64,000 bases of DNA from Terriglobia bacterium (GCA_020072585.1 JAIQGL010000004.1:248001-312000), one strand, 5' to 3'. Positions 53,109-63,175 are shown, counted from the stretch's first letter. Program-made: numbers and translations. Notes: generated by a model not told the origin, from the letters alone.

Positions 53109-54593
53109 ATGCCTGAACTACCTGACTTGTTGCGGCAGAGACTCGCCGCAGCCGAAAACGACACCCGGATGCACCCCGATGCCGATACCATTACGGCGTT
53201 TGTGGAGCAGTCCCTGCCCGCAGCCGAACGCCAGACGGTGGTCGCGCATCTCTCTGTGTGCGAACCCTGCCGCGAAGTAGTATCGCTGAGCCAGACGTCG
53301 CTCGCCGAACTGGAAACCCAGACCGTCCTGAAGCCTGCCCCGGTTTCAAGGTGGCGAAGGCTGCTTACTCCCGGCTTTAGCGTGGCAGCCGCCGTTGCGG
53401 CCATGGCAGTGATTGCAGTCTTGGTGCTTCAGCTGCCACAGAAAAGTACGCCACCCTCTGCGCAGGGAACTCAGCAAGCAAAGGTTACAACTCCGGCAGA
53501 CCAGAACATCTCTGCTGATAAGAAGACCTCTACGGAGGCAAAAACATCGGTACCGGTACAGCAACCCACGGAAACCAGATCAGCACAATCGGCGCCATTG
53601 CTGGATCGGGATGAGCCGGCCAGAGAAACCCAAGCGAAAGAAACCCAAGCCAAAGAAGGCCAATTCAAAGAAGCCCAGGCTCATGCAAGGCGTGACCAGC
53701 CTGCTGACGTAAAGGCGCTTGCTGGATTGGCTGCTTCCGCCCCGGCGGCAAAAGCGCCAGTGCTTACCGCCAGCCTGAAGAAAGACTACGTCAATACGAA
53801 CTTCTTTGCGGCGAATAGCAATGAGTTTGCCAGCGTCGATGGCCAGGCCGACAAGGACGTTCCTTCGGCTCCGCAACCGCAGCCATCTTCCGCGAACAGC
53901 AGTTTTATTTCCGCCAAAAACAAGTTGCCCGCTTTTGCTGACATACCTTCAAACACCGCTGCCAAGCCGGATATACGGCTCCTGACGCCGACTCCGCCCC
54001 ACCAGCGTTTCGACTGTCCGGTCTGCAAAATCGTGACAGCGGGTGCGCACTCGTTGCGTCTGCGTAGCATCACGCCAGCCATCCGTTCCGGCGCCGTAAG
54101 CGATAGTGCCATGGGAGCGCCCGGGATGTTCAGCTCCGCTCTGCAGAAAAACCAGCCGTCTGAAGTAGCGGCTGCGCCGGAAAAAGCGGAAGGCGGAAGC
54201 CTGGCCAGCTCTGACGCTCTTAGCCATGGTGCGCTCGCAACATCGAACTTTAAAGCACGCGAATCCTCGGCTACCCTGTGGAAGGTCGCTGGCGGCAAGT
54301 TGATCAAGTCCTCCATTCCCTCGCAATGGGAAGACGCTTACCCGGTTGCCGGCTTTCAATTCTCCTTTGTGAACGCGCGCGGGAATGATGTTTGGGCAGG
54401 AGGAAGCAGCGCTTTCCTCATCCATTCACGTGACGGCGGCTCCTCCTGGGAGATCGTCAAGCTGGGGGATGCGGCCACGGGAACAATCGTGAATATCCTT
54501 GCTGGCGCTTTGAACATACAGGTCAAGACCTCTGACAATCAGCTCTGGTCAAGCACAGACGGCGGCAAGACCTGGACCATGCAGAGCGAGTAG
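53109..54593 (+). CDS. Anti-sigma factor: zinc-finger N-terminus, one TM helix, YCF48-like C-terminus
   Basis: The 494-residue protein has an N-terminal zf-HC2 motif (HLSVCEPC), the usual sigma-binding module. A membrane helix (VAAAVAAMAVIAVLVLQL, about 82-99), a long low-complexity linker with KETQAKE-type repeats, a CPVCK motif (about 302) and a C-terminal BNR/YCF48-like repeat (HSRDGGSSWEIV, SSTDGGKTWTMQ) follow. The extracytoplasmic part may sense a signal and free the sigma factor. The sigma gene lies two bases upstream. Confidence 0.82.
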   Translation: MPELPDLLRQRLAAAENDTRMHPDADTITAFVEQSLPAAERQTVVAHLSVCEPCREVVSLSQTSLAELETQTVLKPAPVSRWRRLLTPGFSVAAAVAAMAVIAVLVLQLPQKSTPPSAQGTQQAKVTTPADQNISADKKTSTEAKTSVPVQQPTETRSAQSAPLLDRDEPARETQAKETQAKEGQFKEAQAHARRDQPADVKALAGLAASAPAAKAPVLTASLKKDYVNTNFFAANSNEFASVDGQADKDVPSAPQPQPSSANSSFISAKNKLPAFADIPSNTAAKPDIRLLTPTPPHQRFDCPVCKIVTAGAHSLRLRSITPAIRSGAVSDSAMGAPGMFSSALQKNQPSEVAAAPEKAEGGSLASSDALSHGALATSNFKARESSATLWKVAGGKLIKSSIPSQWEDAYPVAGFQFSFVNARGNDVWAGGSSAFLIHSRDGGSSWEIVKLGDAATGTIVNILAGALNIQVKTSDNQLWSSTDGGKTWTMQSE

Positions 54594-54670
54594 AAAACTC
54601 CAGTCAAATAGCGGCGTGTTCCCACTGATTCTGCTTCCCTCTCAAGCCGGATTGGCCGGCCTGTTGGTTG

Positions 54671-54676
54671 TATAAT
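54671..54676 (+). promoter_or_regulatory. TATAAT before a small membrane protein gene
   Basis: Perfect -10 eight bases before the GTG at 54685; no convincing -35 at 17 bp. Confidence 0.4.
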
Positions 54677-54684
54677 CCGCGTCA

Positions 54685-54843
54685 GTGATTCTCAAACTTG
54701 CTTTATTCATGTGGTTTATCGCCCTGCTGCTTTCGCTGGTCGCCAAAGGCAACGGCAGACCGTGGATGGGGCGGCTCTTCGTTGGCGGCTTTATCCTGTT
54801 GCTGCTGGCAGCCTTCCTGAAAATTGTTTCCCGGATCCTTTGA
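54685..54843 (+). CDS. 52-residue membrane microprotein
   Basis: A GTG at 54685 opens a 52-codon frame ending at TGA 54843. It reads as two hydrophobic segments (LALFMWFIALLLSLVAKG and FVGGFILLLLAAFLKIVSRIL) joined by a basic loop (NGRPWMGRL), a typical small membrane protein. A TATAAT lies eight bases upstream, so it may be leaderless. It is too short for common gene callers. Confidence 0.5.
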   Translation: MILKLALFMWFIALLLSLVAKGNGRPWMGRLFVGGFILLLLAAFLKIVSRIL

Positions 54844-54905
54844 GATCCTCAACGCCAACCAATAGCCATCGAAGAGCTTCTTCGATCGCGGAAAATAGCA
54901 GCAAC

Positions 54906-55655
54906 CTAGGATTCCCCTAGCTCCTCCAGGTATTCCGTAGCCTTGGCCATGAGGGTTGCCTGCTGGCGAGACCGAGGCGCAGTGGCCAGGAAGTTTCTCA
55001 GCAAATCTCTCGCTTTATCAACTCGTCCTGCAATTCTGTGACTGCAACCTTCCCAAAACATGCCTTCTACGGCATTCGAGTCGATGCGGTGCGCTTTTCG
55101 TGCAGCGGTGATGGCTTCCTCGATTTTGCCGTGTCCGGTTTTCATGTGGCAAAGAACGATCGCTTCCGCAAGGCTCAAGAGCAACATCGGATCCTGCGGG
55201 CTCTTTTTCAAGTTGAACTTGGCCACTGCGATTTGCTGGTTTAAGCTCGTCTCATTTCTCTTTTTTCGCCGGCATTCCGGACAACGAATCGCCACGGAAG
55301 TACCGTAGAAACCGAGCGTTTCATACCAGTACTTTTGCTCAGCCGCACCAAACACAAAATCTCTTCCACACTGGATACAGGTCTGATGCCGATCCAGATA
55401 GAAAAACATCGGTGCATGACATGAGAAGCAGAGGTTCTGCTTTCGTACGTCTCCCCGCACGGCGTGGCGAGGCATTGGCGGCTCGTAATCAAGATCCCAT
55501 TGATAGAAATTGTGGATATTCCCAGCCGGGTCCTGATACGTTCTCAATACCAGCGGAATTTCACCATACAACGGATGCGTTTCGAATTTGCGAGGGGGTT
55601 GTGCCTTCTTGCACTTTTCACGTCGCGCCGCTTTTGGTTGTGGCCGCAAACGCAT
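54906..55655 (-). CDS. Zinc-ribbon protein with helical C-terminus
   Basis: The 249-residue protein has a zinc-ribbon region at about 75-135 (CFSCHAP, CIQCGRDFVFGAAEQKYWYETLGF, CPECRRKKR) that resembles the zf-trcl family. A TPR-like helical part follows (LSLAEAIVLCHMKTGHGKIEEAITAARKAHRID). It starts five bases after the pyrH stop on the same strand, so the two may form an operon. Function unknown. Confidence 0.7.
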   Translation of the reverse strand: MRLRPQPKAARREKCKKAQPPRKFETHPLYGEIPLVLRTYQDPAGNIHNFYQWDLDYEPPMPRHAVRGDVRKQNLCFSCHAPMFFYLDRHQTCIQCGRDFVFGAAEQKYWYETLGFYGTSVAIRCPECRRKKRNETSLNQQIAVAKFNLKKSPQDPMLLLSLAEAIVLCHMKTGHGKIEEAITAARKAHRIDSNAVEGMFWEGCSHRIAGRVDKARDLLRNFLATAPRSRQQATLMAKATEYLEELGES

Positions 55656-55660
55656 AACTC

Positions 55661-56371
55661 TTACGCCGAAACCAGCGATCCTATCTTCTCGCCGGTCACC
55701 ACGCGTTTAATATTGCCGTGCACATTCAAATTGAAGATCACGATCGGCAGGCTGTTTTCCTGGCAGAGCGAGATGGCAGTGGCGTCCATCACGCGTAGCC
55801 CGCGCTTAAGAACGTCAAGATAGGTAATAGACTCGATCATCGTGGCAGTGGTTACAATCTTTGGGTCAGCGTCATAAATGCCATCGACCTTGGTGGCTTT
55901 CATGATCACGTCAGCTTTGATCTCCATGGCGCGCAGGGATGCGGCGGTGTCCGTGGAGAAATAAGGATTGCCGGTGCCGCCGGCAAAGATCACCACGCGG
56001 CCTTTTTCCAGGTGGCGCAACGCGCGCCTGCGGATAAACGGCTCGGCCACCTGGTTCATCTCCAGTGCGGACATCACACGGGTGTGGACGTTTTGTTTTT
56101 CCAGCGCGTCCTGCAAGGCCAGTGAGTTGATCACGGTGGCCAGCATGCCCATATGGTCGGCGGAGACGCGGTCCATGTCGCGCGCCTGCTCCGCCACTCC
56201 ACGGAAAAAATTCCCGCCTCCAACAACCAGCGCAATCTCCACGCCAAGATCATGCACTTCTTTGATCTCCGCGGCGATTGAATGGATGCGTTTGGTCTCG
56301 ACTCCGAAACCTTTGTCCCCGGCCAGCGCTTCACCGGAGAGCTTGAGAAGGATGCGTTTAAATGCAAGCAT
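55661..56371 (-). CDS. pyrH: UMP kinase
   Basis: The 236-residue enzyme phosphorylates UMP to UDP. The amino-acid-kinase fold features [64 protein letters not shown] and [11 protein letters not shown] are complete. In many bacteria pyrH follows tsf; here it is separated by several genes and on the other strand. Confidence 0.95.
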   Translation of the reverse strand: MLAFKRILLKLSGEALAGDKGFGVETKRIHSIAAEIKEVHDLGVEIALVVGGGNFFRGVAEQARDMDRVSADHMGMLATVINSLALQDALEKQNVHTRVMSALEMNQVAEPFIRRRALRHLEKGRVVIFAGGTGNPYFSTDTAASLRAMEIKADVIMKATKVDGIYDADPKIVTTATMIESITYLDVLKRGLRVMDATAISLCQENSLPIVIFNLNVHGNIKRVVTGEKIGSLVSA

Positions 56372-56634
56372 GCTGATTCAGTATAGAGCAATCAGCGCTC
56401 TTTCCGCAGTCCCGAACCCGCGCAACGGGAGAGGGAACCTATGGCTCGATATGCTCTGGGCGCGAGCAGGAACTCGCAGCATCCAGCAGTCAGCAGCAAT
56501 GGCAATTGGCGCGGGCCATGGCTCTTGGCTCCCAGTTCTTGGTTCTTGGCTCTTGGTCATAGTCATTCGCCTCAGCCTACTCTGCATCGATCGGCTTTAG
56601 CTGGCTAATTGCCAATTGCTGGTTGCTAATTGCT

Positions 56635-59160
56635 TTACTCGCACCTCAGCGCCTCCATCGGATCCACTTTCAACGCTCGCCTTGCCGGTAACAGCGCGGC
56701 CAGGCCGCCAATGCCCGCCAGCAAGACCGCCGCAGAAAAATAGCTCAGCGGGTCAAAATTGCTCAGCCCGTAGAGTTCAGTACGCAGCACAAGCGATGCG
56801 GCTCCGGCCAGACCGAGTCCGGCTGCCAGCGCCAGGCTCAATGGAACGGCAAAGCGCGATAGGACGCTGTGCACCACGTCAAACCGCGTAGCACCCAGGG
56901 CCATGCGGATGCCGATCTCCCTGGTTTTCTGGGAGACGTTGTAGCTCACCACCCCATAAAGGCCGATGACCGCCAGCAGCAACGCCAGCGTACCCATTCC
57001 GCTGATCACGGCGGCGATCTTTCCGGAAAAGCCCACCTTCTCCTGGAAAGCTTCTTTCACCGTCCGGGCCTGTGGACTCAACAATGGGTCCAGCGAGCGG
57101 GCAACATCGGCCACATTTCCAATTATGTCTTCCGGCCGGCCCGTAGCGCGTAACAGCACTAAAGCTTCCTTGATGTACTGGTCCGTGATCGGCGTGTACA
57201 TCTCCGCAGATTGACCATTGCGCATGCCCACCGAGCGAGCGTTGCCGGCGATGCCTATCACTGGCAGCTTTTGTTTGCCCAATTCGTACATTTGCTGCAA
57301 TGGGTCCTTGCCGGGCCAAACCCGGCGCGCATACGATTCGCTGACTATCACCACATCGTGATCGTCTTTAGTAAAATCTCTTCCCCGCACGAGCGGAACG
57401 CCCAGAGTGCGGAAGAAGTCCGGCCGCACCTGGTTGATATAAACATCAAACCGCACCGCCCCGTTCAAGCGCTGGACGGACGCGCGGTTCCCCATGGGAG
57501 GATTCAAGACGAGCGTCACTGACTCCACTCCCGGGACCTGGCTGATGCGTTGTTCCAGTTTGTCTAGGTATTCTCTGGCCGCAGGCGGCTCGAATGCGTG
57601 AGCATAGAGCGCTGGATCCACGGTGATGGTGTGCGCGTAGTCAAAACCGGGATCGGTATTCAGCGCGATCTGCATCGCCCTGACCAGCAGAGCAGATACA
57701 ACCAGCAATACACAGCTCGCCGCCACCTGCAATGACATAAAGATGGTGCGGGCGCGCGATGAATGGTGCTTCTGTCGCGCCAGTTGCCGAGCCGGAGGCA
57801 GCCCTGCCAGCAGACAGGCAAGCGTTCCCGCACCGAATGCAAATAGAATCGTCCGCCAGTCAGGCGCGTAGTCAAAATTGCCTGGACCGCCCAATCCAAC
57901 AACAAGGGCCCGAGACGCAAGCCAGCTCAACAGCAACCCAATCGTGGAGCCAATGGCCGCCAGTAGCAGGCTCTCAGTAAGCAGCTGCCGGATGATTCGC
58001 CCCCGCGTCGCGCCCAGGGCCAGCCGGGTTGCGATCTCCCGCTCGCGCGTAATCGCGCGGCCCAGAAGAAGATTGCCCAGATTGCCGCATGCTGTTGCCA
58101 GAATCAGCAGCACAAGCACGCTCAACAATCCGAACAAGGGCAGGTCATCCGCTCCCAGATTGGCCGCATAAGCGCCTGGAGCTGCCTTCAGGTGCTCATC
58201 CTTCTGGATTACGCCAGGATGTTCGTGCGCCAGTTCCTGGGCCAACGGCAGCAAGGCCTGCTCGGCCATCTTCATGCTCACGCCAGGCTTGAGCCGGCCC
58301 CACATGTGTATGTGCGAGTCAGCGTCATTAAAGCTTGAAAGGACGCGCGTTTGCGGGACGAAATATGGCTCCTGCTCTACCAAGAGCCACAGGTCGGTGT
58401 GCTCGCCTTCATCGGGATCCAATCCCGCAAACTCGTACGCGGTAATTCCCACCACGGTGGCCACGTGCTGATTCAGGGTGATGGTCCTGCCCACCACGGA
58501 AGCATCGCCTCCAAAATGGCGTTGCCAAAAACCGTATCCCAGCACTGCCGCCGGCGCCGCATCAGGACCGGCATCGACGGGAGCGGCCAACAGCCGCCCA
58601 TATGCCGCAGAAGCGCCTATTTCAGAGAAGTAGTTGGCTGACACCAGGCCGGCACGCACACTCTCTGTCTTGCCCTGGCCGAATGTCATATTCAACCATC
58701 GTTGCACAATCACACTTGCCAGCACCTGGTTGTGCTGCTGATAAAACATTGCGGCTGGATACGAGACTTCAGTAGACGCGCCTTCTGGAGACTGCGAGGT
58801 GAAACGGACCAGTGAATTGGGATCGCGCACCGGCAGCGGCCGAAAGTAAAACACGTCAATGATGTTAAAGGCGGTAACGTTCACGCCAATCCCAAGCGCC
58901 AGCACCATGATCGCGGTAAAAGCCAGGCCGGGCGACTTCTTCAATAGACGAGCACCAAAACTCAGGTCCTGCCCCAGCCGGTCCAGCCATCCCCAGCCCC
59001 AGGCTTCCCGCGAGCGCTCGCGCATCAAAGCTGCATTGCCGAAATTCCGGCGCGACTCCGCAGAGAGCATCTCCCGATGGAAGTCGATGTCATTTTGCAG
59101 TTCGCTCTCCAGCTTGCGCCGGTTCAGCAGGTAGTAAATCCGACGAAGAAATTCGCCCAT
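56635..59160 (-). CDS. ADOP-type ABC transporter permease
   Basis: The 841-residue protein has the layout of the acidobacterial duplicated orphan permease family. An N-terminal cytoplasmic segment (LLNRRKLESELQNDIDFHREML) is followed by a MacB-type half (SFGARLLKKSPGLAFTAIMVLALGIGVNVTAFNIID). Two FtsX domains follow (LLGRAITREREIATRLALGATRGRIIRQLLTESLLLA and KTREIGIRMALGATRFDVVHSVL). It starts 11 bases after the PadR stop with AAGGAGG, so PadR and permease form an operon. No ATPase gene is nearby, as expected for the family. Confidence 0.92.
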   Translation of the reverse strand: MGEFLRRIYYLLNRRKLESELQNDIDFHREMLSAESRRNFGNAALMRERSREAWGWGWLDRLGQDLSFGARLLKKSPGLAFTAIMVLALGIGVNVTAFNIIDVFYFRPLPVRDPNSLVRFTSQSPEGASTEVSYPAAMFYQQHNQVLASVIVQRWLNMTFGQGKTESVRAGLVSANYFSEIGASAAYGRLLAAPVDAGPDAAPAAVLGYGFWQRHFGGDASVVGRTITLNQHVATVVGITAYEFAGLDPDEGEHTDLWLLVEQEPYFVPQTRVLSSFNDADSHIHMWGRLKPGVSMKMAEQALLPLAQELAHEHPGVIQKDEHLKAAPGAYAANLGADDLPLFGLLSVLVLLILATACGNLGNLLLGRAITREREIATRLALGATRGRIIRQLLTESLLLAAIGSTIGLLLSWLASRALVVGLGGPGNFDYAPDWRTILFAFGAGTLACLLAGLPPARQLARQKHHSSRARTIFMSLQVAASCVLLVVSALLVRAMQIALNTDPGFDYAHTITVDPALYAHAFEPPAAREYLDKLEQRISQVPGVESVTLVLNPPMGNRASVQRLNGAVRFDVYINQVRPDFFRTLGVPLVRGRDFTKDDHDVVIVSESYARRVWPGKDPLQQMYELGKQKLPVIGIAGNARSVGMRNGQSAEMYTPITDQYIKEALVLLRATGRPEDIIGNVADVARSLDPLLSPQARTVKEAFQEKVGFSGKIAAVISGMGTLALLLAVIGLYGVVSYNVSQKTREIGIRMALGATRFDVVHSVLSRFAVPLSLALAAGLGLAGAASLVLRTELYGLSNFDPLSYFSAAVLLAGIGGLAALLPARRALKVDPMEALRCE

Positions 59161-59171
59161 AAGACCCTCCT

Positions 59172-59498
59172 TCAGGCCTTGGACATTACGGACTGAATGC
59201 CCTGCAACACGCGGTCAAAGTCTTCGATTTCCGATTGCAACTGCCTCCGCCCCTCGGCAGTGAGCTTGTAGAAGCGGACCTTGCGGTTGGTTTCAGAGAT
59301 GCCCCATTCCGCCTTGACCCAGCCTTTCAGCAACATCCGCTGGAGCGCCGGATAGAGAGAGCCCTCTTCCACCTGGAGCAATTCTTTTGAGAGCGTGTGG
59401 ATGCGCTGGGCAATAGCGTATCCGTGGATGGGCCCAGGCTGAAGCACACGCAGAATCAGCATGCCTAACGTGCCGGGAAGCATTTCGTTTTTGGCCAT
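59172..59498 (-). CDS. PadR family transcriptional regulator
   Basis: The 108-residue protein has the winged-helix PadR domain (LPGTLGMLILRVLQPGPIHGYAIAQRI and LQVEEGSLYPALQRMLLKGWVKAEWGISETNRKVRFYKLTAEGRRQL). It controls the downstream permease and probably itself: a 19-bp palindrome overlaps its -10. The pairing of PadR with ADOP is standard. Confidence 0.93.
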   Translation of the reverse strand: MAKNEMLPGTLGMLILRVLQPGPIHGYAIAQRIHTLSKELLQVEEGSLYPALQRMLLKGWVKAEWGISETNRKVRFYKLTAEGRRQLQSEIEDFDRVLQGIQSVMSKA

Positions 59499-59520
59499 AG
59501 AGACAAACCTAGCGCTTCAA

Positions 59521-59554
59521 GGCATAGATTATCTATGCCTATGATCTATGTCAA
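59521..59554 (-). promoter_or_regulatory. PadR-ADOP promoter with palindromic operator
   Basis: TTGACA (59554-59549), 17 bp and TAATCT (59531-59526) form a strong promoter. The palindrome GGCATAGAT-A-ATCTATGCC covers the -10 (59521-59539), and a second half-site, CATAGATCATAG, lies in the spacer. Confidence 0.8.
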
Positions 59555-59611
59555 TAGATAAAGATGGGGTGCGGAGAAATGCATACGATTACGGGCAACT
59601 TGGGACTGCGC

Positions 59612-60754
59612 TCACTCAAACCTGATCAGCACGATCTCAGGATAGGTGGCTACGCGCAACGGCGGCCCCCAGGTCCCTGTGCCGTACGTTGTATAGATCT
59701 GCAAATTGCCGACTCGTTGCAAACCGTGGTTGAGCTTGCCCCAGACTCGTTTAGCTATCAGAGTCCAGGGGAAGAACTGTCCGCCATGGGTGTGTCCGGA
59801 GAGTTGCAGAGAGATCCCTTCTTCTTCAGTGATGGGCAGCCGGACCGGCGCATGCAGCAGCAGAATGCTGGCGCGCCCGCGGTTCAGCTTTACGCCGCGA
59901 AGGATCGAGCGATAGCGCTCAGCAATGACGGCATCGCGGTAGTGCACTCCCACAAGTTGCAATCCGTCTACTTCTACTTTTTCATTGTCCAGAACTCGTA
60001 TTCCAGCCCGCAGCAGAGGCGGCAGATATTCGGAGTTGCGGTAAAACTCTTCATGGTTACCGGCAATGTAATAGACGCCCAAAGCTGCCGGCTTATGCGG
60101 CAGGGCCGCTTCCGTCTGCTCTGGCGATGTCAACCGCTTCCATGGTTCTGCCAGCTTCTCAAAATCAGCAGCCACACCGTCGTAGAGATCGCCCGTGACA
60201 AATGCGATGTCCGGCTGGAGCGCTATGATCTTATCCACTACGCGGCGCACAAAGCGGACATTGCGTACGTGGCCCAGGTGAAGATCACTGACGATCGCAG
60301 CCATTCGTCCGCGCCACTGCGAAGGCAGATTGGGCAGCGCTACGGTAATCCGCGTCACGCGAGGCCGAGCAGCGTTGAGCACTCCATAGAAACCAACCGC
60401 AGCAGCAATGCCGAATGCCACATCCGCGATCAACGCCGCCTGCCAACTCAAACCTGCAGCGTGACTCAGTATGTAAATGATCCAGCAGGCAACCGAGGCA
60501 AGCAGAAAATAGCTGGCAAATCCCAGCCAGATGGCGGAGACTGCGTAAAAGACCCGCACCAGCGGATGATGCGAATACCAGCCCCGCAATGACGCAGCCA
60601 CAAAGCTGATAGACAACAGGCCGAATGCCAGCTTGACGGCCCAAGACGTGGCCACTCCGCCCCAGAAATAGGCCACCGTGGCATAGACGAACCAATGCGC
60701 CAGAAAAAGAATTGTCTGAACAATGCTGACAAAGATAGAGAGCCTGGTCCGCAA
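59612..60754 (-). CDS. Membrane metallophosphoesterase
   Basis: The 380-residue protein has four hydrophobic segments in the N-terminal 150 residues. A calcineurin-like phosphoesterase domain follows with SDLHLGH, GDLYDG, GNHEEF, LLHAPVRLP and GHTHGGQ, all five metal-binding motifs. The domain faces the cytoplasm or periplasm depending on topology. It resembles YaeI/YkuE-type enzymes, which act on phospholipids or lipid A precursors, but the substrate is not shown. Confidence 0.87.
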   Translation of the reverse strand: MRTRLSIFVSIVQTILFLAHWFVYATVAYFWGGVATSWAVKLAFGLLSISFVAASLRGWYSHHPLVRVFYAVSAIWLGFASYFLLASVACWIIYILSHAAGLSWQAALIADVAFGIAAAVGFYGVLNAARPRVTRITVALPNLPSQWRGRMAAIVSDLHLGHVRNVRFVRRVVDKIIALQPDIAFVTGDLYDGVAADFEKLAEPWKRLTSPEQTEAALPHKPAALGVYYIAGNHEEFYRNSEYLPPLLRAGIRVLDNEKVEVDGLQLVGVHYRDAVIAERYRSILRGVKLNRGRASILLLHAPVRLPITEEEGISLQLSGHTHGGQFFPWTLIAKRVWGKLNHGLQRVGNLQIYTTYGTGTWGPPLRVATYPEIVLIRFE

Positions 60755-61073
60755 ACGGTTGTGTCCTTATGAAAATGGAAGCAACACTTGAGTTTACAGA
60801 ACCCGGATCGACCCGCGCGCGTTGAAGCCTGGTTCAAAAGCTAATGTTTACCGCCGGGTGCGGTTTAGCAGCGGGCAGCACGTTCAGAACGGCGTCAGAT
60901 CAGTGGAGATGATCCCATTTCTAATCGGAGGAGTTTGTGAGTAAGCGGTTTGTGGCTGTGAAATGACTGATAACAAGAGGAACAGCAACAAGAAACGCTT
61001 ATAGTTCATTGGTCGTTTCTTTCTTGTAAGCGGGTAAGGCTATTCAGTTGTCACAACGGGGGAATCTGCGATC
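60755..61073. other. 319-bp gap, no convincing gene
   Basis: The only noticeable element is a GGAGGAG (60928-60934) before a 9-codon GTG frame (VSKRFVAVK) whose stop overlaps a 13-codon ATG frame (MTDNKRNSNKKRL). These are too short to call genes. Confidence 0.4.
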
Positions 61074-61766
61074 TTACGGGCCTGACTTTACTGCCAGAGG
61101 CAGCGTCGCTTCCGTGGAATGGCCGTCAGCATCTTCCACCACCACGCGCACCAGAGCAGACCGGTCAGCGGTAACTTTTGGCGCGGCCAGGGTCTTGGTG
61201 ATCCAGCCGTTCGGGTCCACCGGCAGCTCAGCTTTAATTTCGTCTTTATCGAAGCCAACTCCGTATTTGTACGGAGCTTTGCCGCCGGAGACATACGTCG
61301 TCAGCGTGAAGTCCGCGCCGGAAGCTACCGATCCCGTGTTCAGCCGCAACGGGGCAATTTTTACGATTGCCTCTCCCGGCTGACCTTTGGCTGCTACTTC
61401 AGAGCCAAAGTAGAATCCAACAATTGTCCCGAAGACGCCCAGAAGCAGGGAAAGAATTTCCTTGCCGCGCTCAAATCGCCTCTCATTCGCGGGTGATTCA
61501 TCAGATGTGAGCGCGGACACCACCAGCACCACTGCCGTTCCAATCGTGACCACGGCAAAAAGATATGTGATCAAGCCGCGCGCAAACTCTACCTGGCCCA
61601 TCTTGGTCAGCACCAGGCCTTTGTCCAGCCCCAGCGTGGTAGCGCCGATCAGCAAAACGATCGCCAGCAGCATGCCGAACGCAATGGTAACAATAGGATT
61701 CAAATAAGCCTTGATGGTCGTGATTGCCTCTGAGATTTTCACTGGCGGATCGTTCTCGTTGGGCAT
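61074..61766 (-). CDS. Membrane protein with a periplasmic-like beta domain
   Basis: The ATG at 61766 (GAGAGG upstream) gives 230 residues. Three hydrophobic helices lie at about 24-45, 60-85 and 104-122. A C-terminal beta domain of about 90 residues contains GSVASGADFTLTTYVSGGKAPYKYGVGFD and RVVVEDADGHSTEATLPL, Ig/PKD-like strands. I do not recognise a named family. It lies between the phosphoesterase and QueA on the same strand. Confidence 0.6.
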   Translation of the reverse strand: MPNENDPPVKISEAITTIKAYLNPIVTIAFGMLLAIVLLIGATTLGLDKGLVLTKMGQVEFARGLITYLFAVVTIGTAVVLVVSALTSDESPANERRFERGKEILSLLLGVFGTIVGFYFGSEVAAKGQPGEAIVKIAPLRLNTGSVASGADFTLTTYVSGGKAPYKYGVGFDKDEIKAELPVDPNGWITKTLAAPKVTADRSALVRVVVEDADGHSTEATLPLAVKSGP

Positions 61767-61990
61767 AGGGAGGTCCTCTCTTTCGAGTTCAACGGCATCA
61801 CCGCTTGCTGAGCCGTGAATCATTGCACTGCGGCAAATTGAAGTCCACAAGAATTTTGAACACGAAAAACATTCTGCGCTCAGAAAGCAGCGTGGCTCTT
61901 CCTAATTAGGAGTGACGATACCGAAGAATACGTTTCAAACAATCGAGCGCACAACGCCGCCGTCCACGCGCCGACCAACAACATTACCTC

Positions 61991-63175
61991 TCACTCCACA
62001 AACATGCAGTCTCCATAGGAGAAGAACCTGTATTTTTCTTTGACTGCGTGCTCGTAGGCCTTCAACACATTTTCCCGCCCGGCAAAGGCCGAAACCAGCA
62101 TCAGCAGAGTGGATTTAGGTAGATGGAAATTAGTCAGCAATGCGCCCACCACGCGGAACTTGAAACCAGGGTAGATAAAGATGTCAGCCTCGCCGGAGCC
62201 GGCCTGTATGCGCGCGATTCCACTCGGCCCCGGCTGGCTCTGGCTGGCCGCAAACTCCAGAGTCCTGACAGTTGTGGTACCCACAGCTACCACCCGCCGC
62301 TTTTCTTCCAGCGCCTGGTTAATCTGCGCAGCGGCAGCTTCGGAGATTGAAAAACGTTCACGATGCAGCTTGTGCTCTTCCACATTCTCCACATGCACCG
62401 GCTGAAAAGTCCCTAGCCCCACATGCAGAGTTAGCTCGGCAATCTCAATGCCACGCTCACGTAGCTCTGAGAGAACTTGCGGCGTAAAGTGCAAACCTGC
62501 TGTGGGGGCGGCAACGCTGCCAATAGCTTCAGGGCGAGCATAAACCGTCTGGTAGCGCTCGCGGTCATCCTGCCGGTCTTCGCGGGCGATATACGGCGGC
62601 AAAGGCACATGGCCCAGCTTTTCCACCAGGGCAAAAAAATCAGGCACGGGTTCAAAGCGCAGAGTACGTTCGCCAAACTCGCCGCGTGCAATCACCTGGG
62701 CTATTAGTTCGGTGCTTTGCTTTTTAGCGGGCTCGCCGGGAGCGCCTGCTTCAGAAAAAGACCGAGCTGAAGAAACCGAGCCCGAATCCGCAGCTGAGAA
62801 AAAGATCTTTTCTCCCACCCCAATCTTTCTGCCTGGACGCACCAGCGCCTGCCACTCCAGTGGCCCAAGTTGGCGTGTGAGCATGACCTCAACGCGACCA
62901 TGAAGAAAGTCACGCGCGGCGGGATTCCTGGGGCTGACAGGCTGGGCGTGCAGTCCGGCGCGGCGTCCGTAAAGGCGTGCGGGAAAAACACGGCTGTTGT
63001 TCACCACCAGCAGGTCGCCCTGGCGCAGCAGGCCCGGAAAATCAATGAACTTTCGATCTTCAAAGTTGCCGCTTGATCGCGAGAGATGCAGCAACCGGGA
63101 GCCGCTGCGGTCGGCAAGCGCTTCCTGGGCGATCAGCTCTTCCGGGAGGTAGAAATCAAAGTCAGAAACCAGCAC
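61991..63175 (-). CDS. queA: S-adenosylmethionine:tRNA ribosyltransferase-isomerase
   Basis: The 394-residue enzyme transfers and isomerises the ribosyl moiety of AdoMet to 7-aminomethyl-7-deazaguanine in tRNA, a late queuosine step. The start is a GTG at 63175 ([16 protein letters not shown]), with TATAAT eight bases upstream. Motifs [42 protein letters not shown] and [19 protein letters not shown] are typical. An insertion at about 130-160 ([20 protein letters not shown]) is unusual. Confidence 0.92.
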   Translation of the reverse strand: MLVSDFDFYLPEELIAQEALADRSGSRLLHLSRSSGNFEDRKFIDFPGLLRQGDLLVVNNSRVFPARLYGRRAGLHAQPVSPRNPAARDFLHGRVEVMLTRQLGPLEWQALVRPGRKIGVGEKIFFSAADSGSVSSARSFSEAGAPGEPAKKQSTELIAQVIARGEFGERTLRFEPVPDFFALVEKLGHVPLPPYIAREDRQDDRERYQTVYARPEAIGSVAAPTAGLHFTPQVLSELRERGIEIAELTLHVGLGTFQPVHVENVEEHKLHRERFSISEAAAAQINQALEEKRRVVAVGTTTVRTLEFAASQSQPGPSGIARIQAGSGEADIFIYPGFKFRVVGALLTNFHLPKSTLLMLVSAFAGRENVLKAYEHAVKEKYRFFSYGDCMFVE

